A DNA stretch of 64,000 bases from Phormidesmis priestleyi Ana (GTDB lineage: Bacteria; Cyanobacteriota; Cyanobacteriia; Phormidesmidales; Phormidesmidaceae), in contig LJZR01000020.1 of NCBI GenBank assembly GCA_001314865.1, positions 39,410 through 103,409 of the forward strand, read 5' to 3'. The notes under the pieces were generated by a model. That model did not search any database. It was not told where the DNA came from and saw only the letters and a list, made by a program, of their open reading frames with translations. Below are positions 46,361 through 55,704 of the stretch, piece after piece (position 1 is the stretch's first letter; every line of letters starts with the position of its first letter). The translations under genes and the position numbers were made by a program.

Positions 46361-47749
46361 ATGACTTCTTTTCTTTCAATTCCAGATAGTGCTCATTATT
46401 GGTTGCGCAATGGGCGGGTGCCGTTGGCGCTGGTGAATGAGGCGGCTCGGCGATCGCTGAGCACAGGGCTTCAGCGAGGGTTGGCTGATGATGCGATCGC
46501 CTCGGTAGATATAGAAGTGTTGGATGGACAGATAATTGCGCTGCGGTCTGCAAGTTTGGCTACCGAAGAGAGTCTCCCAAGTGTAGACTTACACGCTGGG
46601 TTGGTATGGCCTTGTTTTGTCGATATGCATACGCATTTGGATAAGGGACATATTTGGCCCCGAAGTCCCAATCCAGATGGTACGTTTGCAGGTGCGTTAG
46701 AGACCGTGCATCAAGACAGTGCCCAGCGATGGGAGGCGCAAGATGTGTATCGGCGAATGGAGTTTGGCTTGAAGTGCAGCTATGCCCATGGCACACAGGC
46801 GATTCGCACTCACCTAGATGCGTTTGGAGATCAGGGCAAAATTAGCTTTGAGGTGTTTCGGCAGCTGCGCCACGAATGGGCCGGCAAACTGCTTTTACAG
46901 GCCGTTTGTTTGGTTTCTTTAGATTGTTTTATGGGGTCACCCGGAGCGCGATTAGCGGATTTAGTGGCTGATGCTGGAGGCGTTTTAGGCGGAGTCGCTT
47001 TTATGAATCCAGAGATTGTTCAACAGATTGATCGCGTGTTTGAGCTGGCAAAAGAGAGAGATTTGGATTTGGATTTTCATACTGATGAGAGTTTAGATCC
47101 GAACGACATGACGCTGCGCTATGTTGCACAGGCGGCTATTCGGCACGAATTTACTGGCAAAATCACCTGCGGACACTGCTGTAGCCTGTCTGTGCAGTCG
47201 GATGAGGTGTTTGGTAAAACACTCACAGCAGTGAAAGCGGCAGGCATTTCAATCGTGAGTTTGCCGATGTGCAATCTCTATTTACAAGATCGACAATTAC
47301 AAGACCAACAATTACAAGACCGACAGTCAGCCAGTCAGTTGGCCGGTCAGCCAGTGCGGACGCCTCAATATCGGGGAGTGGCCCCTTTGCACGAGCTAAA
47401 GGCGGCGGGTGTACAAGTGGCGCTGGCTTCAGACAACTGTCGTGATCCGTTTTTTGCCTATGGCGATCACGATGGGCTAGAAGTATTTGTGCAGTCTGCG
47501 CGGATCGGGCATTTGGATCATCCGGTGGGAGACTGGCCTCAGGCGGTGACCTGTGTTCCGGCGCAGATGATGGGTTTGAAAGCTGTGGGCCAAATCGGTG
47601 AGGGGCTCGCGGCAGATTTGGTGGTGTTTAGGGCGCGGAGCTTTAATGAGCTAATGGCAAGGGGGCAGAGCGATCGCACGGTTATCCGCAAAGGCAAACA
47701 AATCGATACGACTCTGCCCGACTATGCAACCCTCGACGACTTAATGTAG
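46361..47749 (+). CDS. Cytosine deaminase-like amidohydrolase
   Basis: 462 residues of the amidohydrolase superfamily. Metal and catalytic motifs appear in order: CFVDMHTHLDKGHIWP, DLDFHTDESLDP, KITCGHCCSL and LASDNCRDPFFAYG. These match the CodA/cytosine deaminase group, which hydrolyses cytosine to uracil; isoguanine or other cyclic amidines are possible. A small in-frame repeat (LQDRQLQDQQLQDRQ; DNA about 47280-47325) lies in a loop between the third and fourth motifs. ATG at 46361 is preferred to TTG at 46337. Confidence 0.87.
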   Translation: MTSFLSIPDSAHYWLRNGRVPLALVNEAARRSLSTGLQRGLADDAIASVDIEVLDGQIIALRSASLATEESLPSVDLHAGLVWPCFVDMHTHLDKGHIWPRSPNPDGTFAGALETVHQDSAQRWEAQDVYRRMEFGLKCSYAHGTQAIRTHLDAFGDQGKISFEVFRQLRHEWAGKLLLQAVCLVSLDCFMGSPGARLADLVADAGGVLGGVAFMNPEIVQQIDRVFELAKERDLDLDFHTDESLDPNDMTLRYVAQAAIRHEFTGKITCGHCCSLSVQSDEVFGKTLTAVKAAGISIVSLPMCNLYLQDRQLQDQQLQDRQSASQLAGQPVRTPQYRGVAPLHELKAAGVQVALASDNCRDPFFAYGDHDGLEVFVQSARIGHLDHPVGDWPQAVTCVPAQMMGLKAVGQIGEGLAADLVVFRARSFNELMARGQSDRTVIRKGKQIDTTLPDYATLDDLM

Positions 47750-47794
47750 GTCAAGTTCTACAACAAGGTACAAAATTTGCAGAGGGTCAATTGC

Positions 47795-48361
47795 TTAGGC
47801 CGCTACCAGCGCCGGTAGATAGCCCATTTCTTCGAGCTTGGCGATCACTTTATTGACGCTTTCTTCAATCGTTTCATTGTGAGTTTCGCAGTTTACTTCG
47901 GGGTTTAGCGGCGCTTCGTAAGGGTCGCTGATGCCAGTGAATTGCTTGATTTCACCCGAGCGAGCCTTGGCATATAAGCCTTTAACATCCCGCTGCTCGC
48001 AGACTTCTACAGGCGCACTGACATACACTTCCATAAAGTCGCCAATGCGATCGCGCACTTCGTCTCGAATGTTGCGATAGGGAGAAATCGCCGATACCAG
48101 TACGATCACGCCGTTACGAGTAAGCAAATGTGAAACAAAGCCGATCCGGCGCACGTTTTCGTCGCGGTCTTCTTTACTGAAGCCTAGACCCTTGGTGAGG
48201 TTAGTGCGAACAATGTCACCGTCTAAAACTTCTAGCCGGACGCCGCGATCGCGCAGTTTTATAGTCAGCGCATCATTAATAGTTGTTTTCCCCGCGCCAC
48301 TGAGCCCAGTGAACCAAACGGTGACGCCTTTTTGCCCTGACGATATGGGTGCTGATGACAT
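47795..48361 (-). CDS. cysC: Adenylylsulfate (APS) kinase
   Basis: 188 residues. It phosphorylates APS to PAPS. Walker A TGLSGAGKTT at about residues 18-27, LDGDIVRTNLTKGLGFSKEDRDEN (APS-binding Arg/Asn region), and AISPYRNIRDEVR are diagnostic. AGGAGAG is about 12 bases before the ATG. On the same strand behind an SLC13 permease, which may supply sulfate. Confidence 0.95.
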   Translation of the reverse strand: MSSAPISSGQKGVTVWFTGLSGAGKTTINDALTIKLRDRGVRLEVLDGDIVRTNLTKGLGFSKEDRDENVRRIGFVSHLLTRNGVIVLVSAISPYRNIRDEVRDRIGDFMEVYVSAPVEVCEQRDVKGLYAKARSGEIKQFTGISDPYEAPLNPEVNCETHNETIEESVNKVIAKLEEMGYLPALVAA

Positions 48362-48414
48362 GGCTGGTAATCTCTCCTAACAGTCGATTGAAATAGTATG
48401 TTTGCTTAGCGTGC

Positions 48415-48484
48415 AGGTTTTACCTATGTTTTACCCAAAAGGCTTTACCCATAAGGTTTTACCTATAAGGTTTTATTCATAAGG
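48415..48484. repeat. Tandem repeat between the SLC13 gene and cysC
   Basis: About five imperfect copies of GGTTTTACC(C/T)ATAA in steps of 14-17 bases. Confidence 0.75.
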
Positions 48485-48520
48485 AGGGCACCTGCGAGCC
48501 CGGTGAACCTGTCGCTGAAT

Positions 48521-50308
48521 CTACAGACCGTAGAGCCAGATGGCCAAGGGGGGCGTGATGATGGTCATAATCACACTGAGCGGGCCGCCGACTTTTAAAA
48601 AGTCTAAAAAGCGATATCCGCCTGCGCTGTAAACCATCGTATTGGTTTGATAGCCAATCGGAGTCATAAAGCTATTGGAGGCTGCAAAGGTGATGATAAA
48701 CATCGCTGTTAGCGGGTTGATACCGATAGACTGGGCAACCTGCGCGCCAATCGGCAACAGCAAAATAACAGAGGCATTATTGGATAATACGGCGGTTAGC
48801 ATCATGGTCAGCACATATAGCAGGGTTAGCAACCAGTAGGCCGATAGGTCTCCACTCACATTAATGAGCTGATTAGCGAGCCATTCGGTCGCGCCCGAGT
48901 TTTCCATGGCGGTGCCCAAAGGAATGAGACAGGCGAGTAAGAAAATAACATCCCAGCGAATGGCTTGGTACAGCTCACCCGGCTTAAGGCAACCGGTTAA
49001 AAGCATCGCAACGACGCCCGCTAGGGCTGAGACCAAAATCGGATAGTCAGTCACCGCTGCGACTAAGACGACTGCAAGGCCAATGGTCATGGCGATATTG
49101 GCCTTGTTTGTGCGCAGGGTTTCAAGATCACGTTGCTCTAGCAATAGCAAATCGCGGCTAGTTTGGATACCTACAAGGCTTTGTTTGGGGCCTTGTACCA
49201 AGAGCAAATCGCCAAAGCGGAGGGGCACTTTTCCCATGCGATCGCGCAATAGCTCCTGTCCGCGGCGAATCGCCAGCACCGTCACGTTATAGCGCTGACG
49301 AAAGCGAATGTCTTTCAGGGTTGAGCCAATCAAATTAGAGTTGGAAATAATCAAGGCTTCGGCAATACCTTCTTCTTCACCCACACCGCCCTGCCAAGAC
49401 TTTTGGCCGAACTGCACATCCGGCAAAATCTCTAGGCCTTCACTTTCTCGAATTTTTAGCAGGTCTTGCTTGCCGCCTCGAACCAGCAGAATGTCGCCCG
49501 ACTCTAAGGTTCTATCGGCAAAGGGCTGCGGAAACTGAATATTGTTCCGAATCAGCTCCAGCACGTCTACATCAAACCGTCGTTGAATTTGGCTGGTCTG
49601 TAGCGTTTTGCCCACCAGGCTAGAGCGAGGTGTAATCACCAATTCGCTAACATAGTCTTTCATGCCGTACTTTTGGCTGAGTCCTTGGTCGTCGAGCTTG
49701 CGATTGGGCAGCAGCCGAGGTGCTATAAAGGCGAGATATAGTAGGCCGACCACAAATGTGATGAGGCCCAGCGCCGTGAACTGAAAGAGGGTAAACTCGC
49801 CCAGTCCTAAATCAGCAGACAGCCCGCTCGCTAAAACGCTGGTAGAGGTGCCGATGACAGTAATCATCCCGCCTAAAATAGTCGCAAAAGAAAGGGGAAT
49901 GAGCAGCTTAGAAGGCGAGATGCGATGTTGCTGACAAAAGTCTTCGACGATGGGTAAAAAGACCGACACCACCGCAGTGTTGTTGATAATGCCCGACATC
50001 GGTCCCACAATGATGCCCAATGCCATAATCTGCTGGCTAGGATTTTTGCCGCCCCATTTAAGCAGCCAGGTACTGGCCTTTTGCAGTCCGCCAGTTCGCG
50101 CAACGCCAGCGCTTAAAATGAACATGGCCATGACGGTAATGGTCGCTGGGTTGCTAAAGCCCGCAATGCCCTCTTGAGGCGTTACCTGCTTGAGCAAAAT
50201 GAGTGCAACCATGATCCCAAGGGCCGTAATATCCGCTGGGAATTTTTCTGCGATGAACAGCACAAGGGCCAGAGCCACCACGCCAAGCGTTAGGGTGATG
50301 TCGCTCAT
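48521..50308 (-). CDS. SLC13/DASS family permease with two RCK_C (TrkA-C) domains
   Basis: 595 residues. Two membrane halves of about six helices each (first to residue 200, second from about 400) flank two cytoplasmic RCK_C domains. The domains read SELVITPRSSLVGKTL with SGDILLVRG, and EALIISNSNLIGSTL with FGDLLLVQGPKQ. The DASS repeats SGIINNTAVV and TAVLSNNASVI and TPIGYQTNTMV form the substrate and sodium sites. Homologues carry sulfate or dicarboxylates; the neighbouring cysC favours sulfate. Confidence 0.88.
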   Translation of the reverse strand: MSDITLTLGVVALALVLFIAEKFPADITALGIMVALILLKQVTPQEGIAGFSNPATITVMAMFILSAGVARTGGLQKASTWLLKWGGKNPSQQIMALGIIVGPMSGIINNTAVVSVFLPIVEDFCQQHRISPSKLLIPLSFATILGGMITVIGTSTSVLASGLSADLGLGEFTLFQFTALGLITFVVGLLYLAFIAPRLLPNRKLDDQGLSQKYGMKDYVSELVITPRSSLVGKTLQTSQIQRRFDVDVLELIRNNIQFPQPFADRTLESGDILLVRGGKQDLLKIRESEGLEILPDVQFGQKSWQGGVGEEEGIAEALIISNSNLIGSTLKDIRFRQRYNVTVLAIRRGQELLRDRMGKVPLRFGDLLLVQGPKQSLVGIQTSRDLLLLEQRDLETLRTNKANIAMTIGLAVVLVAAVTDYPILVSALAGVVAMLLTGCLKPGELYQAIRWDVIFLLACLIPLGTAMENSGATEWLANQLINVSGDLSAYWLLTLLYVLTMMLTAVLSNNASVILLLPIGAQVAQSIGINPLTAMFIITFAASNSFMTPIGYQTNTMVYSAGGYRFLDFLKVGGPLSVIMTIITPPLAIWLYGL

Positions 50309-50570
50309 ATTGGGTTGCAGCGTGTGATGTGATTTTGCAGAAAAATAATGGAGCGCAGAATAATAAGGTGCAGGATTGGGTGCAAAATAATGGCGTTTCG
50401 CTGCGCAATATGGCTTGGCAGAGTAATACGGTTTAGCATGAGAGAGTACCCTAGTCTTTGGTAAATCAAGACAGGTTGATGCAAACTAGGCAATCTTACC
50501 GGCTAACCAGCGGCGGACACAAATTTTTGCGGCGGGTTTACATGAACTTTGCTACAGCGCTGCGACTGCT

Positions 50571-51701
50571 TTATGAGTGTGTTGCCGCAGGTTCTGCTGT
50601 GGGGTCTGCTAAGGGGATAGATTTAAATGCTTCTGCTTGCAGCTTGGGCTGTATGTAGAGCTGTTCGAGGAGGACTGCGCTGCCAGCGACCCAAGGGGGC
50701 ACGATGAGCGCGCCAATAATACCTAATACCTGAGCGCCGCCGAGCACCGCAAGCAGCTGATAGAGCGGATGTACACCGACGGATGTGCCCACTAGCAGCG
50801 GATCAAGGATGTAGGTTTCAATGTTTTGAATAACGACGTAGAACAAAATCACCCATAGGACGGTCCAACCGCCTTGGGGAATGGCAACAATGAGCGCTGG
50901 GATGGCCCCTAAAATAGGGCCAAGGAATGGAACCAGATTAGTGACGCCAGCGATCGCGCCCAGGCCAATTGCAAAGTCTTGCAGACCCAAAAAGCCGAGT
51001 CCAATGGCGGTTGCCAAAGCCAGCGTGCCCGATACCAGCAGCCGACCGCGAATGTAGCTGCCGATGCGACTGCCAATTTCGGGGAGCTGATCGCTAATGC
51101 GCTGATCCCAAGGCTGCGGAATAATCCGGATAAAGCTGCTGGTGAGTGTGCGGCTGTCGGCCAGCATGTAGCCAGAAATGAAAATAGCGAGCACTAGGCT
51201 TAGCAATGTGCCTAAAAGGCCGGTGGTCAGGCTAAATGAACGCAGCGCAACTTGCCGGGTTGAGCGCACTGCCCAGGCTGCGATCGCCTGCACATCTAAC
51301 TGGTCAAATATCTGACGGGTAAAGTCGGGGCGGTTGTCGTTGAGGATGAGCGACCAGGCTTCTATTTGAGTGGCTGCTTTGCGCAGCAGCAAAGGGAGCT
51401 GCCTGACCAACAGCTGAATTTGGTCGAGTACCGTAGGCCCTATGAGCAGTACCACACCGACAAGCACGCCAATGATCGCCAGATAGGTGAACAGTGCGCT
51501 TAGCCAGCGCGGAACATGATACTGCTCTGCCCAGTTGACGATAGGGGCAATAGAGCATGCCAGTACGACTGAGATCATTACCAATAACAGCAGGCCTCTG
51601 AGCTGCCAGCCGATAATGGCCGCCGTAATGGCTGCAAAGACGATAAAAACACTGCTCAGAGAAATAGAAAGTTGCCGTTGGGCGTTTGGTTCAGAAGTCA
51701 T
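50571..51701 (-). CDS. AI-2E family (PerM/UPF0118) transporter
   Basis: 376 residues with eight predicted helices. GWQLRGLLLLVMISVVLACSIAPIV at the start, ILAIFISGYMLADSRTL-type central helix, and the C-terminal NLVPFLGPILGAIPALIVA with DPLLVG are family signatures. The family includes exporters of the autoinducer AI-2 and Na+/H+ antiporters; the substrate here is open. Spacing to the SLC13 gene is about 260 bp, filled with short degenerate repeats (AATAATGG). Confidence 0.85.
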   Translation of the reverse strand: MTSEPNAQRQLSISLSSVFIVFAAITAAIIGWQLRGLLLLVMISVVLACSIAPIVNWAEQYHVPRWLSALFTYLAIIGVLVGVVLLIGPTVLDQIQLLVRQLPLLLRKAATQIEAWSLILNDNRPDFTRQIFDQLDVQAIAAWAVRSTRQVALRSFSLTTGLLGTLLSLVLAIFISGYMLADSRTLTSSFIRIIPQPWDQRISDQLPEIGSRIGSYIRGRLLVSGTLALATAIGLGFLGLQDFAIGLGAIAGVTNLVPFLGPILGAIPALIVAIPQGGWTVLWVILFYVVIQNIETYILDPLLVGTSVGVHPLYQLLAVLGGAQVLGIIGALIVPPWVAGSAVLLEQLYIQPKLQAEAFKSIPLADPTAEPAATHS

Positions 51702-51775
51702 GGGAAGCTAATGCGATCGCCAAAACGCGACGGGCCTATGCAGTGAGGCATAGGCTGAGCAAGGCGGACAATAGC

Positions 51776-53233
51776 CTACAGCGTATACCGGAACTGGTCT
51801 ATCAGCATACCTGGCATCCACATTCCGCCGAGCGATCGCCGCTCATAAGTATCCACCGCTGGCAAAAAAGTCAGATTTTCGGTGAGATCCATCAGCCCTT
51901 CACCCAGAAAGCGATACAGACTGTCATCAAAACGCAAATTTTCAATCGGGGCGATAATTTTGCCCGCTTCTACCCAAAAGCAGGCATAACGGGTCATGCC
52001 CGTAATCCGGCCAGCGGTGAGGTCACTCCAGTTAAGATAGTGCAGGTTGGAGATGTAAAGCCCCGTGCCCAGCTGCTCTAAAATTTCATCTGATTTTAGA
52101 TTGCCAGGTGCGACTACGGGCGCACGCATGGCCTCTTCATCGTTGGCAGCATTGCTCGCAGTACCGTATTCTTTGGCGCTGCGGTCATTGACGAGAGCAT
52201 TGACCCACTGGCCATTTTGAATAATAGGCAGGCGTTGGGGGGCGACGGCTCCGTTGCGATTGAACCGGGGCACGCTCACGCGCTCAAAATCTTCACTGAG
52301 TGAGAACTTGTTAGACAACGCCACCTCACCGCGCGCTAGCTTATCAAAAGCGCTGTTGCCCTGACGGAGAGCTGCTTCGCCAAGGCCACCGCCCCACACG
52401 ATAGTGTCCATTAAATCGCCAACCGCTGCAGGTGCTAAGTAGGTTCGATAAGCGCCTTTCACAACGGCTTTAACGGGTTTTGCTAGCAATTTTAGTGGCT
52501 CACAAGCAGCTGCGATGCCTTTCTGATATTCATCTAGGTTCCAGTGATTGCCAGCGAGCGTTCCTTTAACGGCTTGATCGGGGCGATCGCCAAACAGCGA
52601 ATAATCTAGCGTAAAGGAGGGCGTCTCAAACCAGTGGCGGTTGCCCGCTGAGTCGCCGTAAGCGCGGTAGCAAAGCCCGCCTGCATATAGTCCCGAAAAG
52701 TTGAGCGTAGCTACCGGGCCGATGATCGTTTGAGCCACAGATTCGGCGCTTAAAATCTTGCCACAGCGAACTTCACGGCTGCTGGCTGGGGCCGGGTACT
52801 GGGTCGGATTATCTGCGCTCGCATTCGACTCAGCGGCAACCGGTAAGACAACATAGGGATCGACAGGTAAATGGGGGAGATCTGCATGTAGTTGCGCTAA
52901 GGCGTGCTGCGTCAGCGGCCAGTCCGTCTCAAAATGGCCGATAAATGGCACGCTAGCGGTGGTGCTTCGCTCAGGGCTCATCAATGTGAGCGTGAGCTGC
53001 CCGTCGCGCACCTGACCGCTCTGTCGCACTTTGGCACTGTTAAACCGAGTGAACTGGCTGTTTTCTCCAGCCAGAAAAGCGGTGAAGGCGTAGGCGTCGG
53101 AAGGAGAGCCGGAAGGGGAGCCGGAAGACGAGTCGGAAGAGGCGCCGGAAAGAGGCGTAAGCGTTGTTGAAAGCGTCGTTGAAATGGCATCCAATAGCTG
53201 ATTGAAAACTGCTTCGTACGGATTGCCCGCCAT
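51776..53233 (-). CDS. TldE/PmbA-like partner of the TldD protease
   Basis: 485 residues of the TldD/PmbA superfamily without a HExxxH motif, so it is the TldE-type subunit. VWGGGLGEAAL, GAVAPQRLPIIQNGQWVNALVNDRSAKEYG and GTGLYISNLHYLNWSDLTAGRITGMTRYACFWVEAGKI are typical. TldD/TldE form a heteromeric zinc protease acting on unfolded peptides, antitoxins and RiPP leaders. The ATG overlaps the TldD stop by one base (TAATG), so translation is coupled. An SGSPSGSPSD run near residue 40 comes from in-frame repeats. Confidence 0.88.
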   Translation of the reverse strand: MAGNPYEAVFNQLLDAISTTLSTTLTPLSGASSDSSSGSPSGSPSDAYAFTAFLAGENSQFTRFNSAKVRQSGQVRDGQLTLTLMSPERSTTASVPFIGHFETDWPLTQHALAQLHADLPHLPVDPYVVLPVAAESNASADNPTQYPAPASSREVRCGKILSAESVAQTIIGPVATLNFSGLYAGGLCYRAYGDSAGNRHWFETPSFTLDYSLFGDRPDQAVKGTLAGNHWNLDEYQKGIAAACEPLKLLAKPVKAVVKGAYRTYLAPAAVGDLMDTIVWGGGLGEAALRQGNSAFDKLARGEVALSNKFSLSEDFERVSVPRFNRNGAVAPQRLPIIQNGQWVNALVNDRSAKEYGTASNAANDEEAMRAPVVAPGNLKSDEILEQLGTGLYISNLHYLNWSDLTAGRITGMTRYACFWVEAGKIIAPIENLRFDDSLYRFLGEGLMDLTENLTFLPAVDTYERRSLGGMWMPGMLIDQFRYTL

Positions 53234-54810
53234 TACTGTCCACCTCCAAAGACTTCAATATTTTCAAAGGCGCAGGCAGGAGAGGCATGACCCACCCGAA
53301 CGAGCTGATTGGGCTCGCCCTTGCCGCAGTAGGGCGTACCGTAGGTTTGCAGGGTTTGGCCGTCGCCTACTTGAGTAAGGCTGCGCCAAAACTGGGGCGT
53401 AGTAGCACGGTAGTTAGGGTTTTTGAGCGGGATAGTGAGTTTGCCATTTTCAATTTTGCGGGCGTATTCGCAGCCAAACTGAAACTTATGACGCTGGTCG
53501 TCAATCGACCAAGAGCGGTTGGACTCCATATACACGCCATTTTCAATGCTGCCAATCATCGACTCAAAGTCCGTATCTCCAGGCTCTAAATTGATATTGG
53601 CCATGCGATCAATCGCCGGTCGGTTCCAGCTACAGGCGCGGGTGCAGGCGACGCCAGGTACATTGAGCCTTGCCTGACTTTCAAGCCCGCCCAGTCCGCG
53701 CTGCAAAACGCCTGATTCAATCAGGTACTGCCGTTCGGCGGGGGTGCCCGTGTCATCAAATGGGTAGCTGGCTAGCTCGCCTACCTGAGTGGGGTCAAAG
53801 GTGACGTTCATAAGGGGTGATCCGTAAACCAGCTCACCAAAGTCTTGCGGCTGGATAAAGCTGCCGCCTGCGTAGTTGCGCTCATCGCCTAAAATGCGGT
53901 CTAGCTCTAGCGGATGGCCGACGCTCTCGTGCAGCTGAAGCATCATTTGATCAGGCGCAAGTACCAGCGTAGTGGTGAGGTTTGGGCAGTCGGGAGCACT
54001 CAGCAGCTCTATGGCCTGATCGCCAATGCGGCGGGCTCTTTGCCAGAGGTCGTGAGTCGAGCCTGTTCCTGCGGCGGCGTTACCAAATAGCTCCCAGCCG
54101 CCTTGGTAGCTGCGGGCCAAATAGCCATTGTCGCTGCGCGATTGGGTGACGCCATGAGCCTGGGCGATCGCACCCATATGCGTCTCTAGCATCATCTGCT
54201 TTTGGTAACTATCAGAGCCGTTGCTGCTGACAAACCACGACTCGACCTCGTGGCTACGGGCGATGGCGCTGGTGCGGACGATGTTGGGAGATACTTTCAG
54301 CTGTTCACATAGCTGGCGCAGCAAATGATTAATTTCGCCGACGCTCAAGTCGCTGAATGCCCTTTGGTAAGGCGAGATATATTGACCGGTCACCTTTGGA
54401 CGCACGGCCTGAGTAAAGCGGTGAACGGCCCATTGGCTGCTGCTGATTGCCTGATGATAAGCCTGCTGGGCAGCGCTTCTGAGGGCCTCGGGCGTGAGCT
54501 GATTGGTCGCGCTATAGCCAAATTGGCCCTCTGCAAGTACTTCAACCATGACGCCTTGATCAAAGCCACGCTCGTTTTGCTGGGGGCGTCCGTCTCGCAT
54601 GGCTCGCCAGCTGCTGTTGGTTCGCATTGCTCTCATCCCGATCCAGTCTGCGGGGAGGTCAATTTGGGCGATCGCCTGTTTGAGCGTTTCTTCGATTGAT
54701 CGCGTTGTGACTTGCGTTATGAACTGCGCTGTGTTCTGTTGCGGTTCCTGTTTAAATTTGGTGGTTACGGATGCTGTTTTGCCTGGGGTTGCGGTGAGAT
54801 GCCCAATCAT
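53233..54810 (-). CDS. tldD: TldD metalloprotease subunit
   Basis: 525 residues. The zinc site HESVGHPLELDR lies near residue 290, preceded by MMLQLHE. Other family blocks are GASGGS-like GYSATNQLTPEAL, MNVTFDPTQVGELASYPFDDTGTPA and MESNRSWSIDDQRHKFQFG. It cleaves peptides together with TldE, encoded directly downstream. The N-terminal 40 residues vary. ATG at 54810. No RiPP precursor is visible nearby, so a role in general peptide turnover is as likely as maturation. Confidence 0.93.
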   Translation of the reverse strand: MIGHLTATPGKTASVTTKFKQEPQQNTAQFITQVTTRSIEETLKQAIAQIDLPADWIGMRAMRTNSSWRAMRDGRPQQNERGFDQGVMVEVLAEGQFGYSATNQLTPEALRSAAQQAYHQAISSSQWAVHRFTQAVRPKVTGQYISPYQRAFSDLSVGEINHLLRQLCEQLKVSPNIVRTSAIARSHEVESWFVSSNGSDSYQKQMMLETHMGAIAQAHGVTQSRSDNGYLARSYQGGWELFGNAAAGTGSTHDLWQRARRIGDQAIELLSAPDCPNLTTTLVLAPDQMMLQLHESVGHPLELDRILGDERNYAGGSFIQPQDFGELVYGSPLMNVTFDPTQVGELASYPFDDTGTPAERQYLIESGVLQRGLGGLESQARLNVPGVACTRACSWNRPAIDRMANINLEPGDTDFESMIGSIENGVYMESNRSWSIDDQRHKFQFGCEYARKIENGKLTIPLKNPNYRATTPQFWRSLTQVGDGQTLQTYGTPYCGKGEPNQLVRVGHASPACAFENIEVFGGGQ

Positions 54811-55089
54811 AAAAGTTGCAATTTTGATGTAGATGCATAGTAATGAACTTAGCCATTACCTGTATGTAAGTTGTGACGTCTTTCAAAAACTCTATGTGCC
54901 GTTTGTCGGCATCGTTGTTATATTTTTTACCTAATTGCCGCTAAATATACTCATTTTGTCTGAATTTGATGACAATTTTTCAGGTTTTGATAGCAGAAAA
55001 TATATCGAAATTTATCTTTCTAAGGCAAAATGGCAAAATATCGTTTTTTAATAAGATTAGTAAGCCTTTTTAGATTCAAAAAAAATTAA
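54811..55089. other. A/T-rich divergent intergenic region (tldD / Lrp gene)
   Basis: 279 bp, strongly A/T-rich from 54900 to 55089, without an ORF. It should hold divergent promoters; an Lrp/AsnC regulator often binds such a region near its own gene. Confidence 0.4.
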
Positions 55090-55554
55090 ATGAGCCTAGA
55101 TGAGCTTGATGTAAAAATACTTTCTGCCCTGAGCCAAGACGGTCGTGTGAAATGGTCGGCCTTGGCGGAGCAGTTTGGCATATCGGCCCCTGCGATCGCC
55201 GATCGTGTCCGCCGATTAGAAAATGCCAATGTCATCACGGGCTACGCTGCCCGGCTCAATGCTGAAAAGCTCGGTATTGATTTGACCGCCTTTATCAGCG
55301 TCACGTTAGATCATCCTCGTTATCGGCAGGGCTTTGTCGCCTATGTGGAGGCCGCTGACAACATTCAGTCCTGCCATCACATCGTGGGTGAAGGCGACTA
55401 TTTGCTTCAAGTTCGTTGCCAATCTACCGCTGATTTGGAGCGGCTTTTGAGTGACGAAATTAAGTCGCTTCCAGGCATTGCCCAAACAAGAACAACGATT
55501 GCGCTATCTACGGTCAAAGACTCCCAGTCATTGCCGCTAAGCGCGCTGGTATAA
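55090..55554 (+). CDS. Lrp/AsnC family transcriptional regulator
   Basis: 154 residues. N-terminal winged helix-turn-helix (LDELDVKILSALSQDGRVKWSALAEQFGISAPAIADRVRRLE). A C-terminal RAM/AsnC ligand domain follows (VEAADNIQSCHHIVGEGDYLLQVRCQSTADLERLL). Members sense amino acids and regulate transport or catabolism. A LysE-type exporter follows on the same strand 150 bp downstream, the classical regulator-exporter pairing. ATG at 55090. Its stop codon touches a tandem repeat. Confidence 0.92.
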   Translation: MSLDELDVKILSALSQDGRVKWSALAEQFGISAPAIADRVRRLENANVITGYAARLNAEKLGIDLTAFISVTLDHPRYRQGFVAYVEAADNIQSCHHIVGEGDYLLQVRCQSTADLERLLSDEIKSLPGIAQTRTTIALSTVKDSQSLPLSALV

Positions 55555-55636
55555 GCGAAGAAATTCTATCAAAGAAATTCTAGCGAAGAAATTCTAGCGA
55601 AGAAATTCAGCGAATAGGCACAAGCGAATAGGCACA
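55554..55636. repeat. 14-bp tandem repeat beginning at the Lrp stop codon
   Basis: Units AGCGAAGAAATTCT from 55554 at 14-base steps, then AGCGAATAGGCACA twice. The first base is the last base of the stop TAA; the array fills most of the gap to the LysE gene. Confidence 0.85.
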
Positions 55637-55704
55637 TAGGTTTGTCCGCTTAATTATCCGCCGTTTACTTTGCCCAGTTCCTTTTGAGCATTTGGGAGAA
55701 ATTT

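Noticed and set aside
51686..52081. 131-codon plus-strand frame
   Set aside because: Antisense to the TldE gene; composition mirrors it.
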